Assembly: GCF_015644665.1 (NCBI RefSeq)
Contig: NZ_JADOBQ010000002.1
Coordinates: forward strand, 868,001 to 932,000
DNA: 64,000 nucleotides
Direction: 5' to 3'
Source of the DNA: Roseobacter sp. MH60115
GTDB lineage: Bacteria; Pseudomonadota; Alphaproteobacteria; Rhodobacterales; Rhodobacteraceae
The position numbers and the translations under genes are program-made. Below, piece by piece: positions 24,948 through 34,163 of the stretch. A model generated the notes under the pieces. It was not told where the DNA came from, made no database searches, and saw only the letters and a list, made by a program, of their open reading frames with translations. Every line of letters begins with the position of its first letter. Positions within the stretch are counted from its first letter, which is position 1.

Positions 24948-25739
24948 TTAGATGTTCTCGCCCTGCGGCATGCCCAGCACGTGGTATCCGCCATCCACCC
25001 GAATGACCTCTCCGGTGGTGCAGGCGCCTGCATCGGAGGCCAGATAAACCGCCGTACCGCCCACCGCTTCAAGCGTCGCGTTCGAGCGCAGCGGCGCGTT
25101 CTGATCGGTGAATTTGTAGGTCTTGCGGGCCCCACCAATGGCGGCCCCGGCCAGCGTTTTCATCGGCCCCGGCGAGATGGCGTTCACGCGGATACCTTCC
25201 GGGCCGAGATCATTTGCCAGATAGCGCGTGGCGCTTTCCAGCGCGGCCTTGGCAACCCCCATCACGTTGTAATTCGGCACAACGGTGTTGCTGCCCTGAT
25301 AGGTCAGGGTCATCAGCGTGCCGCCGTTTTCGACCATTAACGGGTGCGCTCGGCGGGCAACCTCGATCAGGGAATAGGCGCTGATGTCCATGGTCTGTTT
25401 GAAGTTGGCACGGGTGGTGTTGAGGAACCGCCCCGTCAGCTCATTCTTGTCGGAAAAGGCGATGGCATGCACCACAAAATCCACTGTCGGCCAGCGCGCG
25501 GCCAGCTGATCAAAGGCTGCGTCCAGCGAGGCATCGTCGGTGACATCCACGTCGACCATGAAATCCGACCCAACCGAGGCGGCGAGAGGCGCCAGCCGGG
25601 AGCCAAAGGCCTCGCCCTGATAGGTGAAGGCAAGTTCCGCTCCGGCCTCCGACATAGCCTTGGCAATACCCCAAGCGATGGAGCGTTCATTCGCCACGCC
25701 CATGATCAGGCCGCGTTTTCCGTTCAATAGACCAGACAT
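24948..25739 (-). CDS. fabI: Enoyl-[acyl-carrier-protein] reductase (NADH)
   Basis: A 263-residue SDR-type reductase. It has the FabI hallmarks GVANERSIAWGIAKAM (cofactor loop), the catalytic pair in YNVMGVAKAALES (Tyr-x6-Lys) and NAISPGPMKTLAG (substrate loop). It performs the last step of each fatty acid elongation cycle and is the usual triclosan target class. It follows fabB by 9 bases in a fabA-fabB-fabI operon. Confidence 0.96.
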   Translation of the reverse strand: MSGLLNGKRGLIMGVANERSIAWGIAKAMSEAGAELAFTYQGEAFGSRLAPLAASVGSDFMVDVDVTDDASLDAAFDQLAARWPTVDFVVHAIAFSDKNELTGRFLNTTRANFKQTMDISAYSLIEVARRAHPLMVENGGTLMTLTYQGSNTVVPNYNVMGVAKAALESATRYLANDLGPEGIRVNAISPGPMKTLAGAAIGGARKTYKFTDQNAPLRSNATLEAVGGTAVYLASDAGACTTGEVIRVDGGYHVLGMPQGENI

Positions 25740-25748
25740 AACTGTACC

Positions 25749-26978
25749 TTACCCGCGATATTTGGACAGGATCATCGATCCGTTTGTGCCGCCGAACCCG
25801 AAGGAGTTTGTCATCACCGAATCGAGCCCGGCATTCTCGACAAGTTCTGTGGCGATCTCCGAGGGCTCAAAGGCGGGGTCCAGCGTTTCGACGTTGATCG
25901 ATGGGGCGATGAAATCGTCCTTGAGCATCAGCAGACAATAGATGGCTTCCTGCGCGCCCGCAGCCCCCTGGCTGTGCCCGGTCATCGATTTCGTCGAACT
26001 CACAGGCGGTTGGGTCAACCCCTCGAAGGCGCGGCGCACGGCCTCGATCTCGGGCTGATCGCCCGCAGGCGTGCTGGTGCCATGGGCGTTGATGTAGCTG
26101 ACGCTGCGCCCGTGGGGCAGCGTTTCCAGGGCCAGTTGCATCGCGCGTCCACCGCCTTCGCCGGAGGGCGCGACCATGTCGTGCCCGTCGGAGGTGGCCG
26201 CGTAACCGGTGACTTCGGCGTAGATATGCGCGCCGCGGGCCAGCGCATGCTCCAGCTCTTCCAGCACCACCATGCCGCCGCCGCCGGAGATCACGAAACC
26301 ATCGCGGTTCGCATCGAAGGCGCGCGAGGCCTTGTCGGGGGTGTCGTTGTACTTGCTGCTCATCGCGCCCATGGCGTCAAAGAGGCAGGACAGCGTCCAG
26401 TCGAGCTCTTCCCCGCCGCCCGCAAACATCACGTCTTGCTTGCCGAGCATAATCTGTTCGGCCGCGTTGCCAATGCAATGCAAAGAGGTCGAACAGGCCG
26501 AGGTGATCGAATAATTGATACCTTTGATCTTATAAGCTGTGGATAAGTTGGCACTGACGGTCGAGGACATACATTTCGGCACGGCGAAGGGACCGATGCG
26601 TTTCGTGGCACCTGTGTCCTTGACGACCGTGTGGGCCGTCAACATAGCGCTGGTTGAGGGCCCACCCGACCCGGCAACAAGGCCGGTGCGCGGATGGGAG
26701 ACGACGTCCTCACCGAGACCTGCATCCTGAATCGCCTGATCCATCGCGATATAGGCATAGGCCGCACCCGGCCCCATGAACCGCAGCGTGCGTTTGTCGA
26801 TGTGTTCCGCCACATCGAGCTTGAGCGTGCCCGCGACCCGGCTGCGGAACCCATGCTCTGCCATCTCGTCACTGGCGACGATGCCGCTGGTGCCGGATTT
26901 GAGCGAGGATGTGACCTCTTCGGCATTGTTTCCGATGGATGAGACGATCCCCAACCCTGTCACGACGACGCGGCGCAT
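25749..26978 (-). CDS. fabB: 3-oxoacyl-[acyl-carrier-protein] synthase I
   Basis: A 409-residue condensing enzyme. The Cys nucleophile is in [10 protein letters not shown] (about residues 159-168) and the two His are in [11 protein letters not shown] and [10 protein letters not shown]. The C-terminal [11 protein letters not shown] is standard. Linkage to fabA and sequence features fit FabB, which elongates unsaturated precursors. GGAG precedes the ATG at 26978; a longer upstream extension would run into fabA and is not used. Confidence 0.95.
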   Translation of the reverse strand: MRRVVVTGLGIVSSIGNNAEEVTSSLKSGTSGIVASDEMAEHGFRSRVAGTLKLDVAEHIDKRTLRFMGPGAAYAYIAMDQAIQDAGLGEDVVSHPRTGLVAGSGGPSTSAMLTAHTVVKDTGATKRIGPFAVPKCMSSTVSANLSTAYKIKGINYSITSACSTSLHCIGNAAEQIMLGKQDVMFAGGGEELDWTLSCLFDAMGAMSSKYNDTPDKASRAFDANRDGFVISGGGGMVVLEELEHALARGAHIYAEVTGYAATSDGHDMVAPSGEGGGRAMQLALETLPHGRSVSYINAHGTSTPAGDQPEIEAVRRAFEGLTQPPVSSTKSMTGHSQGAAGAQEAIYCLLMLKDDFIAPSINVETLDPAFEPSEIATELVENAGLDSVMTNSFGFGGTNGSMILSKYRG

Positions 26979-27003
26979 GGCGTTCTCCTTTGTATCTTCA
27001 ACG

Positions 27004-27513
27004 TCAGCTTTCAGACAGGGCCACGCGCATGCCGGTGACCTGATAGATGGTTTCCCCATCTGCCTCCACACGGCCATTGGCGACACCCATTGTCAAGCGC
27101 CGGGTCTGAAGGGCTTTTGTAAAATCAACGTAATAGGTCAGCATTTTTCGATCCGGTCGGACCATGCCGGTGAGCCTGACTTCGCCGACGCCAACCGCCA
27201 TGCCCCGGCCTGTCCAGCCGCGCCAGCCAAGATTGAACCCGGTCAGCTGCCAAAGCCCATCCAGACCCAGACAACCAGGCATGATGGGATTGCCGGGAAA
27301 GTGACAGTCGAAAAACCACAACTCCGGTTTGATATCGAATTCGGCGACCACATGCCCCTTGCCGTGTTCACCACCATCTGCAGAAATATCCGTGATCCTG
27401 TCCATCATCAGCATCGGCGGTTCGGGAAGCTGTGCGTTGCCGGGGCCAAAAAGCTCCCCGCGCGCGCATTTAAGCAGGTCGTCCTTGGTGAAGCTGGTCG
27501 GGTATTGGGCCAT
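27004..27513 (-). CDS. fabA: 3-hydroxydecanoyl-[acyl-carrier-protein] dehydratase/isomerase
   Basis: A 169-residue hot-dog fold enzyme. The active-site His is in [15 protein letters not shown] and the catalytic Asp in LGLDGLWQL. It dehydrates 3-hydroxydecanoyl-ACP and isomerises the double bond to start unsaturated fatty acids. First gene of the fabA-fabB-fabI operon, divergent from the irr-like gene, an arrangement common in alphaproteobacteria. Confidence 0.96.
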   Translation of the reverse strand: MAQYPTSFTKDDLLKCARGELFGPGNAQLPEPPMLMMDRITDISADGGEHGKGHVVAEFDIKPELWFFDCHFPGNPIMPGCLGLDGLWQLTGFNLGWRGWTGRGMAVGVGEVRLTGMVRPDRKMLTYYVDFTKALQTRRLTMGVANGRVEADGETIYQVTGMRVALSES

Positions 27514-27665
27514 TTTGGCGCGTCTCCTGCTCGGTATTCTTTTTCGTCAGTCCCGTCTAGCATCGCGTTTGCGGCCTCTGCAAGGGCGGGTGCGGTCGCT
27601 GCGTATCTGTCCGCGTTGGCCGTGGCTGCGTCAATTGCGACGGGTTAAATCGCGTGAATCCAATT

Positions 27666-27684
27666 GAAAATGACTCGCATTGAC
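27666..27684. promoter_or_regulatory. Fur/Mur-box-like sequence in fabA-irr gap
   Basis: GAAAATGACTCGCATTGAC matches the classical 19-base Fur box (GATAATGATAATCATTATC) at 13 positions counted by eye, with AATG/CATT arms. It lies 37 bases before the irr start. A fur-family protein may control irr here, or irr may regulate itself. Confidence 0.35.
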
Positions 27685-27720
27685 CCTTATATGAATGAAA
27701 TGAGGCCACGAGAGGGTGCC

Positions 27721-28140
27721 ATGACGCCTGCGCAACAGACAATCGGGACAAGCTGGCTGGCCAAAGCCGGGCTGCGGCCCACCCGTCAGCGGGTGGCCCT
27801 CGCGACCTTGCTGATCGGCGATGGGCAGCACCGCCACGTGACCGCGGAAAGCCTGTTCGATGCGGCCAAGGATCAGGGCGAGGCGGTGTCGCTGGCCACG
27901 GTCTACAATACCCTGCGCGCCTTTTGCGATGCCGGATTGATGCAGGAAGTCACCGTCGACGGCTCCAAGAGCTATTTCGACACCAACACGCATGATCATC
28001 CGCATTTTTTCTGGGAAGACGAGGCGAAGCTCACGGATGCGCCGTCCGACCAGTTGGTGATTGCGCAACTGCCCGACGCGCCGGAAGGGGCGGAGATTGC
28101 ATCTGTGGATGTGGTAATCCGCCTGCGCCGTAAATCCTGA
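27721..28140 (+). CDS. irr: Fur-family iron response regulator
   Basis: A 139-residue regulator. It has the Fur winged-helix start (AGLRPTRQRVALATLLIGDGQHRHVTAESL), LATVYNTLRAFCDAGLMQEV recognition region and the dimerisation region NTHDHPHFFWEDEAKL. The His-rich THDHPHF segment and divergence from fabA match the alphaproteobacterial Irr branch, which senses iron through haem status. GAGAGGG precedes the ATG at 27721. Fur, Mur or Zur are less likely given the location and short C-terminus. Confidence 0.85.
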   Translation: MTPAQQTIGTSWLAKAGLRPTRQRVALATLLIGDGQHRHVTAESLFDAAKDQGEAVSLATVYNTLRAFCDAGLMQEVTVDGSKSYFDTNTHDHPHFFWEDEAKLTDAPSDQLVIAQLPDAPEGAEIASVDVVIRLRRKS

Positions 28141-28186
28141 TTTTCTCCCGGCGCTGGCTTTAGAAAGCGCTCAGAGGCAACCCGCC

Positions 28187-28996
28187 GTGCCACACACCTT
28201 GATCACGCAACAAGACATCGAGACCTACGCCCGCGATGGTGTGGTGTTGATCCGTGGGCTTTTTGCGGATCATGTGGAGACGCTCCGGGCAGGGGTGGCG
28301 CACAACATGGCGCATCCTGGACCTTATGCAGCCGAAAACCTGCACAAACACGAAACCGGCCGCTTTTTCGACGACTATTGCAATTGGGATCGGATTGCCG
28401 AATTTGGCGAGATTATTGGCAATTCTGCCGTCGCCGAGGTTGCCGCCGATCTGATGCAAAGCGACCGGGTGCAGCTCTTCCATGATCACGTGCTGGTGAA
28501 AGAGCCGGGCACGTCGAAACCAACCCCGTGGCATCAGGACGCGCCCTATTATTTTGTCGAGGGAGAGCAGACGATCAGTTTCTGGTCGCCACTTGACCCG
28601 GTGAAAGAGGCGACGCTGCGCTGTGTTGCCGGGTCACATCGCTGGCCGAAACCGGTGCTGCCCACGCGCTGGCTGGCCGAAACGGATTTCTATCCGGAGA
28701 GCGATGCCTACATCCCCGTTCCCGACCCTGACGCAGAAGGCATGGACATCCGGGAATTCCAGATGGAACCCGGGGATGCCGTCGCCTTTCACTACCGCGT
28801 GCTGCACGGCGCACGCGGCAACACCGCAGACACGCGCCGCCGGGCGTTTTCGCTGCGTCTTCTCGGGGAGGATGCGCGTTACGTGGCGCGTCCCGGTCCA
28901 ACCTCGCCCCCCTTTCCGGGCCATGCCATGCAGCCGGGTGAGCGGTTGCGGACGGACTGGTTCCCGATTTTGCTGGATCGCAACGCAGGCGCTTGA
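28187..28996 (+). CDS. Phytanoyl-CoA dioxygenase (PhyH) family protein
   Basis: A 269-residue Fe(II)/2-oxoglutarate oxygenase. The iron triad is visible as His116-x-Asp118 in TPWHQDAPYY and His206 in YRVLHGARGN. FWSPLDPVKEATLRCVAGSH is the second conserved strand. Family members hydroxylate fatty acyl-CoA, ectoine, phosphonates and other small molecules, so the substrate is open. The GTG start at 28187 follows closely on irr; there is no other partner gene nearby. Confidence 0.85.
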   Translation: MPHTLITQQDIETYARDGVVLIRGLFADHVETLRAGVAHNMAHPGPYAAENLHKHETGRFFDDYCNWDRIAEFGEIIGNSAVAEVAADLMQSDRVQLFHDHVLVKEPGTSKPTPWHQDAPYYFVEGEQTISFWSPLDPVKEATLRCVAGSHRWPKPVLPTRWLAETDFYPESDAYIPVPDPDAEGMDIREFQMEPGDAVAFHYRVLHGARGNTADTRRRAFSLRLLGEDARYVARPGPTSPPFPGHAMQPGERLRTDWFPILLDRNAGA

Positions 28997-29018
28997 GACG
29001 CCTGTCGCGACGACGGCC

Positions 29019-29888
29019 TCAGAACCACTGACCGGGCTCCATCAGCCCCAGATCAAGCAACTGCCGCGAATGCCACTCAAAGGGCGCTGAGTTGTGCCAT
29101 TTGAACGTGTGAATGTCATAGGTGCTGCCGGGATTGCGCTTCAGCGCCTTGGCCGTGCGGAAGGAACAGATGGCGGCGGTGATGTTGTGATGCCACGGGC
29201 AGGCGTAGGTGTTGTATTCCTCATCCGAGAAGGTGTGATCGTCGCGCAGTTCCAGCCCCGGCTTTGCCCGGAAAAGAGAGATACGGTCGATTTTGCGCCG
29301 CGTGTGGGGCACGTGCTCCTCGAACCGCCAGCGCAGCCCGCCGAAGAAATCCAACTGCCGTTCCTTGGGATGATCGTTCCTGGCGACATCCTTGCGCGCC
29401 AGCGCATAATACCCGGATCGGTCCAGATGCGCCCGGTCCAGCGACACGGCATCGGGGTGTTCGGCCAGATCGTCCGCATAGAGATCGACGACATAGGTCA
29501 GCATCGCATCGCGTCGCTCTTCGCTGTGAAACGCCAGCATCTCACCGACGGTCCGGGTCTCGCAGAAGGGGAAAAAGAGATACTCCGCGTTGAAACAGTA
29601 ATACATCCAGGCGCCGGGGGCCGCTGCCGCGATGCTGTTCACGGCCCGTTCCACCGTGCCGTCGGCGGTGGCGTCATAATCGATCCGGTGCACGATGTCC
29701 TGCAGGTCGTCGGGCAGATCGAAAGCGGCCGGCATCAGCGCAATGACACAGGCAAACCCCATGTGATCATGGTGGCGCAACGTGGTCGCCACCTCGATGT
29801 CATCTTCGACAAAAACCATTGCCACCGGCCCCTTGCGCAATGCGTCGGGCGGAGAGGTCAAAAAGTCTTTCAGGTTCTTGTAGTGCAT
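29019..29888 (-). CDS. Conserved protein, possibly glycosyltransferase family 2-like
   Basis: A 289-residue soluble protein beginning MHYKNLKDFLTSP. The segment GPVAMVFVEDDIEVATTLRHH suggests a Rossmann-type nucleotide-binding start. AAPGAWMYYCFNAEYLFFPFCETRT and ACPWHHNITAAICSFRTAKALKRN look highly conserved. I recall similar roseobacter proteins annotated as family 2 glycosyltransferases, but the motif evidence is thin. GGAG lies five bases before ATG 29888, so the in-frame ATG 21 bases further upstream is not preferred. Diverges from miaB. Confidence 0.7.
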   Translation of the reverse strand: MHYKNLKDFLTSPPDALRKGPVAMVFVEDDIEVATTLRHHDHMGFACVIALMPAAFDLPDDLQDIVHRIDYDATADGTVERAVNSIAAAAPGAWMYYCFNAEYLFFPFCETRTVGEMLAFHSEERRDAMLTYVVDLYADDLAEHPDAVSLDRAHLDRSGYYALARKDVARNDHPKERQLDFFGGLRWRFEEHVPHTRRKIDRISLFRAKPGLELRDDHTFSDEEYNTYACPWHHNITAAICSFRTAKALKRNPGSTYDIHTFKWHNSAPFEWHSRQLLDLGLMEPGQWF

Positions 29889-29999
29889 CATCGCTCCGGG
29901 TGGCTGCATGGCGCAGAATCAGTTAATTCAGCGTTCATTGCAAGCCGGTGCTGCGGCTGGTAAGCAGCGCGCCAACCCACCGTGATTTGGATCCCACCC

Positions 30000-31325
30000 A
30001 TGACCGCGCCCAAAAAGCTCTTCGTCAAGACCTATGGCTGCCAGATGAATGTCTATGACAGCGAACGCATGGCCGAAGTGCTGGGCGAGCAGGGATATCA
30101 GCCCACCGACACCGCCGAAGACGCGGATATGATCTTGTTGAACACCTGTCACATTCGGGAAAAGGCGGCTGAAAAAGTCTATTCCGAGCTGGGGCGTCTG
30201 AAGGGGCTGAAGGCGGAGAACCCGGATCTGAAGATCGGCGTCACCGGATGTGTGGCGCAGGCTGAGGGCGAGGAGATCATGCGCCGCCAGCCCGCCGTCG
30301 ATCTGGTGGTGGGGCCGCAGTCCTATCACCGCCTGCCTCAGATGGAGGCGCGGGTGCGGGAGGGCGGCAAAGCGCTCGATACCGATTTTCCCGAAGAGGA
30401 TAAGTTCGACACGCTGAAACGGCGACCCAAGGCGGCGCGCGCACCGTCGGCGTTTCTGACAGTGCAGGAAGGCTGTGACAAGTTCTGTGCCTTCTGCGTG
30501 GTGCCCTATACCCGCGGTGCCGAAACCAGCCGCCCGGTGGCCCGCATTCTCGAAGAGGCACGCGATCTGGTGGAGCGTGGTGTGCGGGAAGTCACCCTGC
30601 TGGGACAGAATGTGAACGCCTATCATGGGCTGGGCGCTGATGGTCGGGAGCAGAGCCTCGCTGCGTTGATCTGGGCACTTAACGATATCGACGGGCTGGA
30701 GCGCATTCGCTTTACCACCTCGCATCCCAACGACATGACCGATGATCTGATTGAGGCCCATGGTGCTTGTGAAAAACTGATGCCATACCTGCATTTGCCG
30801 GTGCAGTCTGGGTCGGACAAGATCCTCAAACGCATGAACCGCAGCCACACGTCGGAGAGCTATCTGCGGGTGATCGAACGTATTCGGGCCGCGCGTCCTG
30901 ATATCCTGATGTCAGGGGATTTCATCGTGGGCTTCCCGGAAGAGACCGAAGAGGATTTTCAGGCAACGCTCGATCTGATCGAAGAGGTTAAATACGGCTA
31001 CGCCTATTCCTTCAAATACTCCACGCGCCCTGGGACCCCGGCGGCGGAACGGACGCAGGTGGATGCAGCGGAGGCCGACGAGCGGTTGCAGCGCATTCAG
31101 GCGCTGATCACCCGCCAGCAGCAGGACATTCAGAAGGCGATGGTTGGCCGGAGTGCCCGGGTTCTTGTGGAGAAACCGGGGCGCGAAGCGGGGCAGATGG
31201 TGGGGAAATCGGAATACCTGCACGCGGTTCATATTGAGAATTCCGACGCGGCTGTCGGTGACATCGTGCCGGTCAGAATCATCGGGGCGAAACGCAACTC
31301 CCTGGCCGCAATAAGGCAGGAATAA
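30000..31325 (+). CDS. miaB: tRNA-2-methylthio-N6-dimethylallyladenosine synthase
   Basis: A 441-residue radical-SAM methylthiotransferase. The N-terminal cluster cysteines are in [22 protein letters not shown] and [11 protein letters not shown]. The radical-SAM motif is [15 protein letters not shown] (C-x3-C-x2-C), and a TRAM domain ends the protein ([19 protein letters not shown]). It modifies A37 of tRNAs reading UNN codons. ATG 30000 is preferred to an in-frame GTG 18 bases upstream because family members begin shortly before [13 protein letters not shown]. Confidence 0.95.
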   Translation: MTAPKKLFVKTYGCQMNVYDSERMAEVLGEQGYQPTDTAEDADMILLNTCHIREKAAEKVYSELGRLKGLKAENPDLKIGVTGCVAQAEGEEIMRRQPAVDLVVGPQSYHRLPQMEARVREGGKALDTDFPEEDKFDTLKRRPKAARAPSAFLTVQEGCDKFCAFCVVPYTRGAETSRPVARILEEARDLVERGVREVTLLGQNVNAYHGLGADGREQSLAALIWALNDIDGLERIRFTTSHPNDMTDDLIEAHGACEKLMPYLHLPVQSGSDKILKRMNRSHTSESYLRVIERIRAARPDILMSGDFIVGFPEETEEDFQATLDLIEEVKYGYAYSFKYSTRPGTPAAERTQVDAAEADERLQRIQALITRQQQDIQKAMVGRSARVLVEKPGREAGQMVGKSEYLHAVHIENSDAAVGDIVPVRIIGAKRNSLAAIRQE

Positions 31326-31508
31326 AGGTTAACCTTTCACGATGCAGTCGGAATGTGGCATTTATGCGCGCTGTGTTGCTGCAGTGGCGACAATGCGTGC
31401 AATTCCTTGCCTCATTACCCTTTAGAATTTACATAAACTCTTAGTTTGTTTTTGTGTCTCGCGTGTTTTGGCACCGGGGTTTGGGTGTGATCAGTAAAGG
31501 AATAGGCC

Positions 31509-32084
31509 GTGAAATTTGCTTTTTCGGATGTCGGACGTGGTCTGGCCGGGGTGGTTTTGGGCGTTGTCGTTGCGCTTCAGGGGAGTGTCGCAGGGGCGCA
31601 AACAGCCTCGCAGAGCGGTTTGGATCGGGGGCAATACATCCCCAGCATCTGGGTCGACCCGGATGGGTGCGAGCACTGGGTGATGGACGATGGCGCCGAA
31701 GGCTTCATGACCCCGCATGTGAACCGTCAGGGCATTCCGGTCTGCCGCGAGGCCGATGTCTGCGCCGTGATGAGTTCGGATCAGTTTTTTGCCACCGATA
31801 GTTTCCGGATCAGCCAGGCCGGGCGGGACAGCCTTGGGGATTTCTTCCGCAGATCAACCGCCAATGCCTTCATCATCACAGGCCACACCGACAGCAGCGC
31901 GTCCGATGCCTACAACATGCAGTTGTCGCTGAACCGCGCCAACACGGTGGCGGACATTGCACGCGCACAAGGTGCGGTGGTGTCGGATGTCCGCGGCTTG
32001 GGCGAACGCCAGCCTGCCGCGTCAAACGCGACACCTGAAGGCCGGTCAAAGAACCGTCGCGTCGAAATCATCTGTATTCAGTAA
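31509..32084 (+). CDS. OmpA-family secreted/outer-membrane protein
   Basis: A 191-residue protein. It has a signal sequence ending near VAGAQ, then the motif IWVDPDGCEHWVMDDGAEG (about residues 46-64), then a C-terminal OmpA peptidoglycan-binding domain with FIITGHTDSSASDAYNMQLSLNRA and GLGERQPAASNATPEGRSKNRRVEI. The start is GTG with AAAGGAA upstream. The middle motif is shared with the adjacent lipoprotein at 32097. It probably tethers the envelope to peptidoglycan; the role of the shared motif is unknown. A 183-base AT-rich gap with no gene precedes it. Confidence 0.82.
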   Translation: MKFAFSDVGRGLAGVVLGVVVALQGSVAGAQTASQSGLDRGQYIPSIWVDPDGCEHWVMDDGAEGFMTPHVNRQGIPVCREADVCAVMSSDQFFATDSFRISQAGRDSLGDFFRRSTANAFIITGHTDSSASDAYNMQLSLNRANTVADIARAQGAVVSDVRGLGERQPAASNATPEGRSKNRRVEIICIQ

Positions 32085-32096
32085 CGAGGGCCGCGC

Positions 32097-32405
32097 ATGA
32101 CACGTTTCAATCTTTATTTGGTGGGCCTTGCCGCGCTTGCGGTGGCCGGGTGCAGTGAACTTGGTTCTGATAAGGCTTTTGATCGCGGGCCCGATTCCAA
32201 GGACCTGCTGGATCTGCAGGCAGGCATCTGGGTCGATCCCAACGGCTGTGATCACTGGATCATCGACGACGGGATCGAAGGCTATCTCTCCGCCCGGCTT
32301 GATCGTAACACCGGCAAACCCGTGTGCTCCGGCGTTGCTGCCCCAACCCAGACCGTGGGCGATTTCAAACGCGGCGGCACAGAGATCATCGGCGATCCCT
32401 TCTAA
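32097..32405 (+). CDS. Small lipoprotein sharing a motif with the adjacent OmpA-like protein
   Basis: A 102-residue lipoprotein. It has the signal peptide MTRFNLYLVGLAALAVAGC with a lipobox (AVAGC), then GIWVDPNGCDHWIIDDGIEGYLSARLD and GKPVC. This aligns without gaps over about 30 residues with the OmpA-like protein 12 bases upstream: conserved IWVDP-GC-HW--DDG-EG, then a C-terminal PVC. The two genes most likely arose by partial duplication and are co-transcribed. No known family is recognised. Confidence 0.75.
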   Translation: MTRFNLYLVGLAALAVAGCSELGSDKAFDRGPDSKDLLDLQAGIWVDPNGCDHWIIDDGIEGYLSARLDRNTGKPVCSGVAAPTQTVGDFKRGGTEIIGDPF

Positions 32406-32556
32406 GGCCGGATTGGTTTTCACATTGCGGGCATGGGCGGTATTTCCCCGCGCATGTCCTTTTTTGTTTCAAACATGTGAATTCCATGTAGTTGCGCTTG
32501 CACCTGCCGCGCGGAATTGGCACCGTCAGGCATAGTTTAATCCTGAGGAACAGCGA

Positions 32557-33573
32557 TTGGCCGCCAGCGACCAGAGCCCGACAGACACAACAACCGCAGC
32601 GCCCGGTGGCACGGTTGAATTCCCGGACAACAGACTTCTGATCGATCTATGTGGTGCCTATGACGCCAATCTGGCGTTGATCGAGAAGGCGCTCGGGGTT
32701 CAGATCGTGCGGCGCGGCAATCAATTGGCCGTCGTCGGTGAGGCGGACGCCCAAACCGATGCGATGCGGGTCTTGCATGCGCTCTATGCGCGGCTGGAGA
32801 GTGGGCGCGCGGTGGAGCCGGGCGATGTGGACCGCGAATTGCGCATGGGCCCCTTTGAGGAGGCAACCGGCGTTCAGGACGGCGATCAGATGGAAATGCC
32901 CATCGGCAGCCGTGTCGAGATCCAGACCCGCAAAAAGCGTGTCGAACCCCGCACGGATGCGCAGAAAGCCTATGTGCAATCGCTGTTCGACAATGAGCTG
33001 GCCTTTGGCATCGGCCCTGCAGGCACCGGTAAAACCTATCTGGCAGTGGCGGTCGGCGTGTCGATGTTCATCTCCGGCCATGTGGACAAGATCATCCTGT
33101 CCCGTCCGGCCGTGGAAGCGGGCGAGCGTCTGGGCTTTCTGCCGGGGGACATGAAAGACAAGGTCGATCCCTATATGCAGCCGCTCTACGATGCGCTGGG
33201 GGATTTCCTGCCGGGCAAGCAACTGGCCAAGCTGATCGAGGAAAAGCAGATCGAGATCGCGCCGCTGGCCTTTATGCGGGGGCGCACGCTCAGCAACGCT
33301 TTTGTCGTGCTGGACGAGGCGCAGAATGCGACGTCGATGCAGATGAAGATGTTCCTCACCCGTCTCGGCGAAGGCTCGCGCATGGTGATCACCGGTGACC
33401 GGACCCAGATCGACCTGCCGCGCGGTGTTTCGTCAGGGCTGGCAGATGCGGAACGGCTGCTGAAAACCATTCCCAAGATCAGCTTCAACTATTTCACCTC
33501 CAAGGACGTGGTACGCCACCCGCTGGTCGCCGCCATCATCGAAGCCTACGAGGCGGAGACACCGCCCGCGTGA
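32557..33573 (+). CDS. PhoH-like ATPase
   Basis: A 338-residue cytoplasmic ATPase with an N-terminal KH-like region and a PhoH domain. Walker A is GIGPAGTGKTYLAVAVG (from about residue 151) and Walker B is AFVVLDEAQNATSMQMKMFLTRLGEGSRM. It starts at TTG with GAGGAA upstream, which is unusual but fits the N-terminus and spacing. PhoH is usually encoded next to ybeY, as here, and is thought to act in RNA metabolism. Confidence 0.92.
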   Translation: MAASDQSPTDTTTAAPGGTVEFPDNRLLIDLCGAYDANLALIEKALGVQIVRRGNQLAVVGEADAQTDAMRVLHALYARLESGRAVEPGDVDRELRMGPFEEATGVQDGDQMEMPIGSRVEIQTRKKRVEPRTDAQKAYVQSLFDNELAFGIGPAGTGKTYLAVAVGVSMFISGHVDKIILSRPAVEAGERLGFLPGDMKDKVDPYMQPLYDALGDFLPGKQLAKLIEEKQIEIAPLAFMRGRTLSNAFVVLDEAQNATSMQMKMFLTRLGEGSRMVITGDRTQIDLPRGVSSGLADAERLLKTIPKISFNYFTSKDVVRHPLVAAIIEAYEAETPPA

Positions 33574-33628
33574 GGGCCGGGTGGATGGCTGGGAGCCGAG
33601 GGGCGTGGTCCGGAACGGCGATGATCCG

Positions 33629-34126
33629 ATGATCGATATTCTGATCGATGACCCGCAATGGCAGGAGGTCCCGCTGGCGGACCTGGCCGAGCGTGCGATG
33701 GCGGAAACACTCCGCCACCTCGGGGTGCCGCCGGACCCCGTGAGCGTTTCGCTCCTGGCCTGCGATGATGCGCGCATCGCCGAATTGAACGGCGCATTCC
33801 GCGACAAACCGGGGCCTACAAATGTGCTGAGCTGGCCCACCGAGGACCTCACTGCCGAGGCCGCAGGCAAATCCCCGCTGATGCCCACACCTGATTTTGA
33901 CGGCTCCATGGCGCTTGGCGATGTCGCGATTGCCTATGAAACCTGCGGCCGCGAGGCCCGCGAATTCGGTAAATCACTGGACGATCACGTCACCCATCTG
34001 CTTGTTCACGGAATTTTGCATCTTTTCGGCTATGACCATATCCGTGACCCGGATGCTACGCTGATGCAGGGGTTGGAAACCGAAATACTTGGCAAACTGG
34101 GTCTGGATGACCCATATAGGAGCTGA
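33629..34126 (+). CDS. ybeY: Endoribonuclease YbeY (rRNA maturation)
   Basis: A 165-residue metal-dependent RNase. The zinc motif is HLLVHGILHLFGYDH (H-x3-H-x5-H pattern near residues 122-136), preceded by RDKPGPTNVLSWP. It works in 16S rRNA 3' processing and ribosome quality control. ATG 33629 (MIDILIDDPQW) is preferred to an upstream GTG, since family proteins begin at this strand. Sits in the conserved phoH-ybeY-corC-lnt order. Confidence 0.94.
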   Translation: MIDILIDDPQWQEVPLADLAERAMAETLRHLGVPPDPVSVSLLACDDARIAELNGAFRDKPGPTNVLSWPTEDLTAEAAGKSPLMPTPDFDGSMALGDVAIAYETCGREAREFGKSLDDHVTHLLVHGILHLFGYDHIRDPDATLMQGLETEILGKLGLDDPYRS

Positions 34127-34163
34127 TCGGTCCACGTGCCGAGCCATTCTAGAACAGGACCCA

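Noticed and set aside
29889-29909. Upstream ATG for the protein ending at 29019
   Set aside because: No ribosome-binding site before it, while GGAG lies five bases before ATG 29888.
31324-31337. AAAGGTTAACCTTT palindrome at the miaB stop
   Set aside because: Perfect 14-bp palindrome, but it overlaps the stop codon and no regulator or downstream promoter link can be argued.
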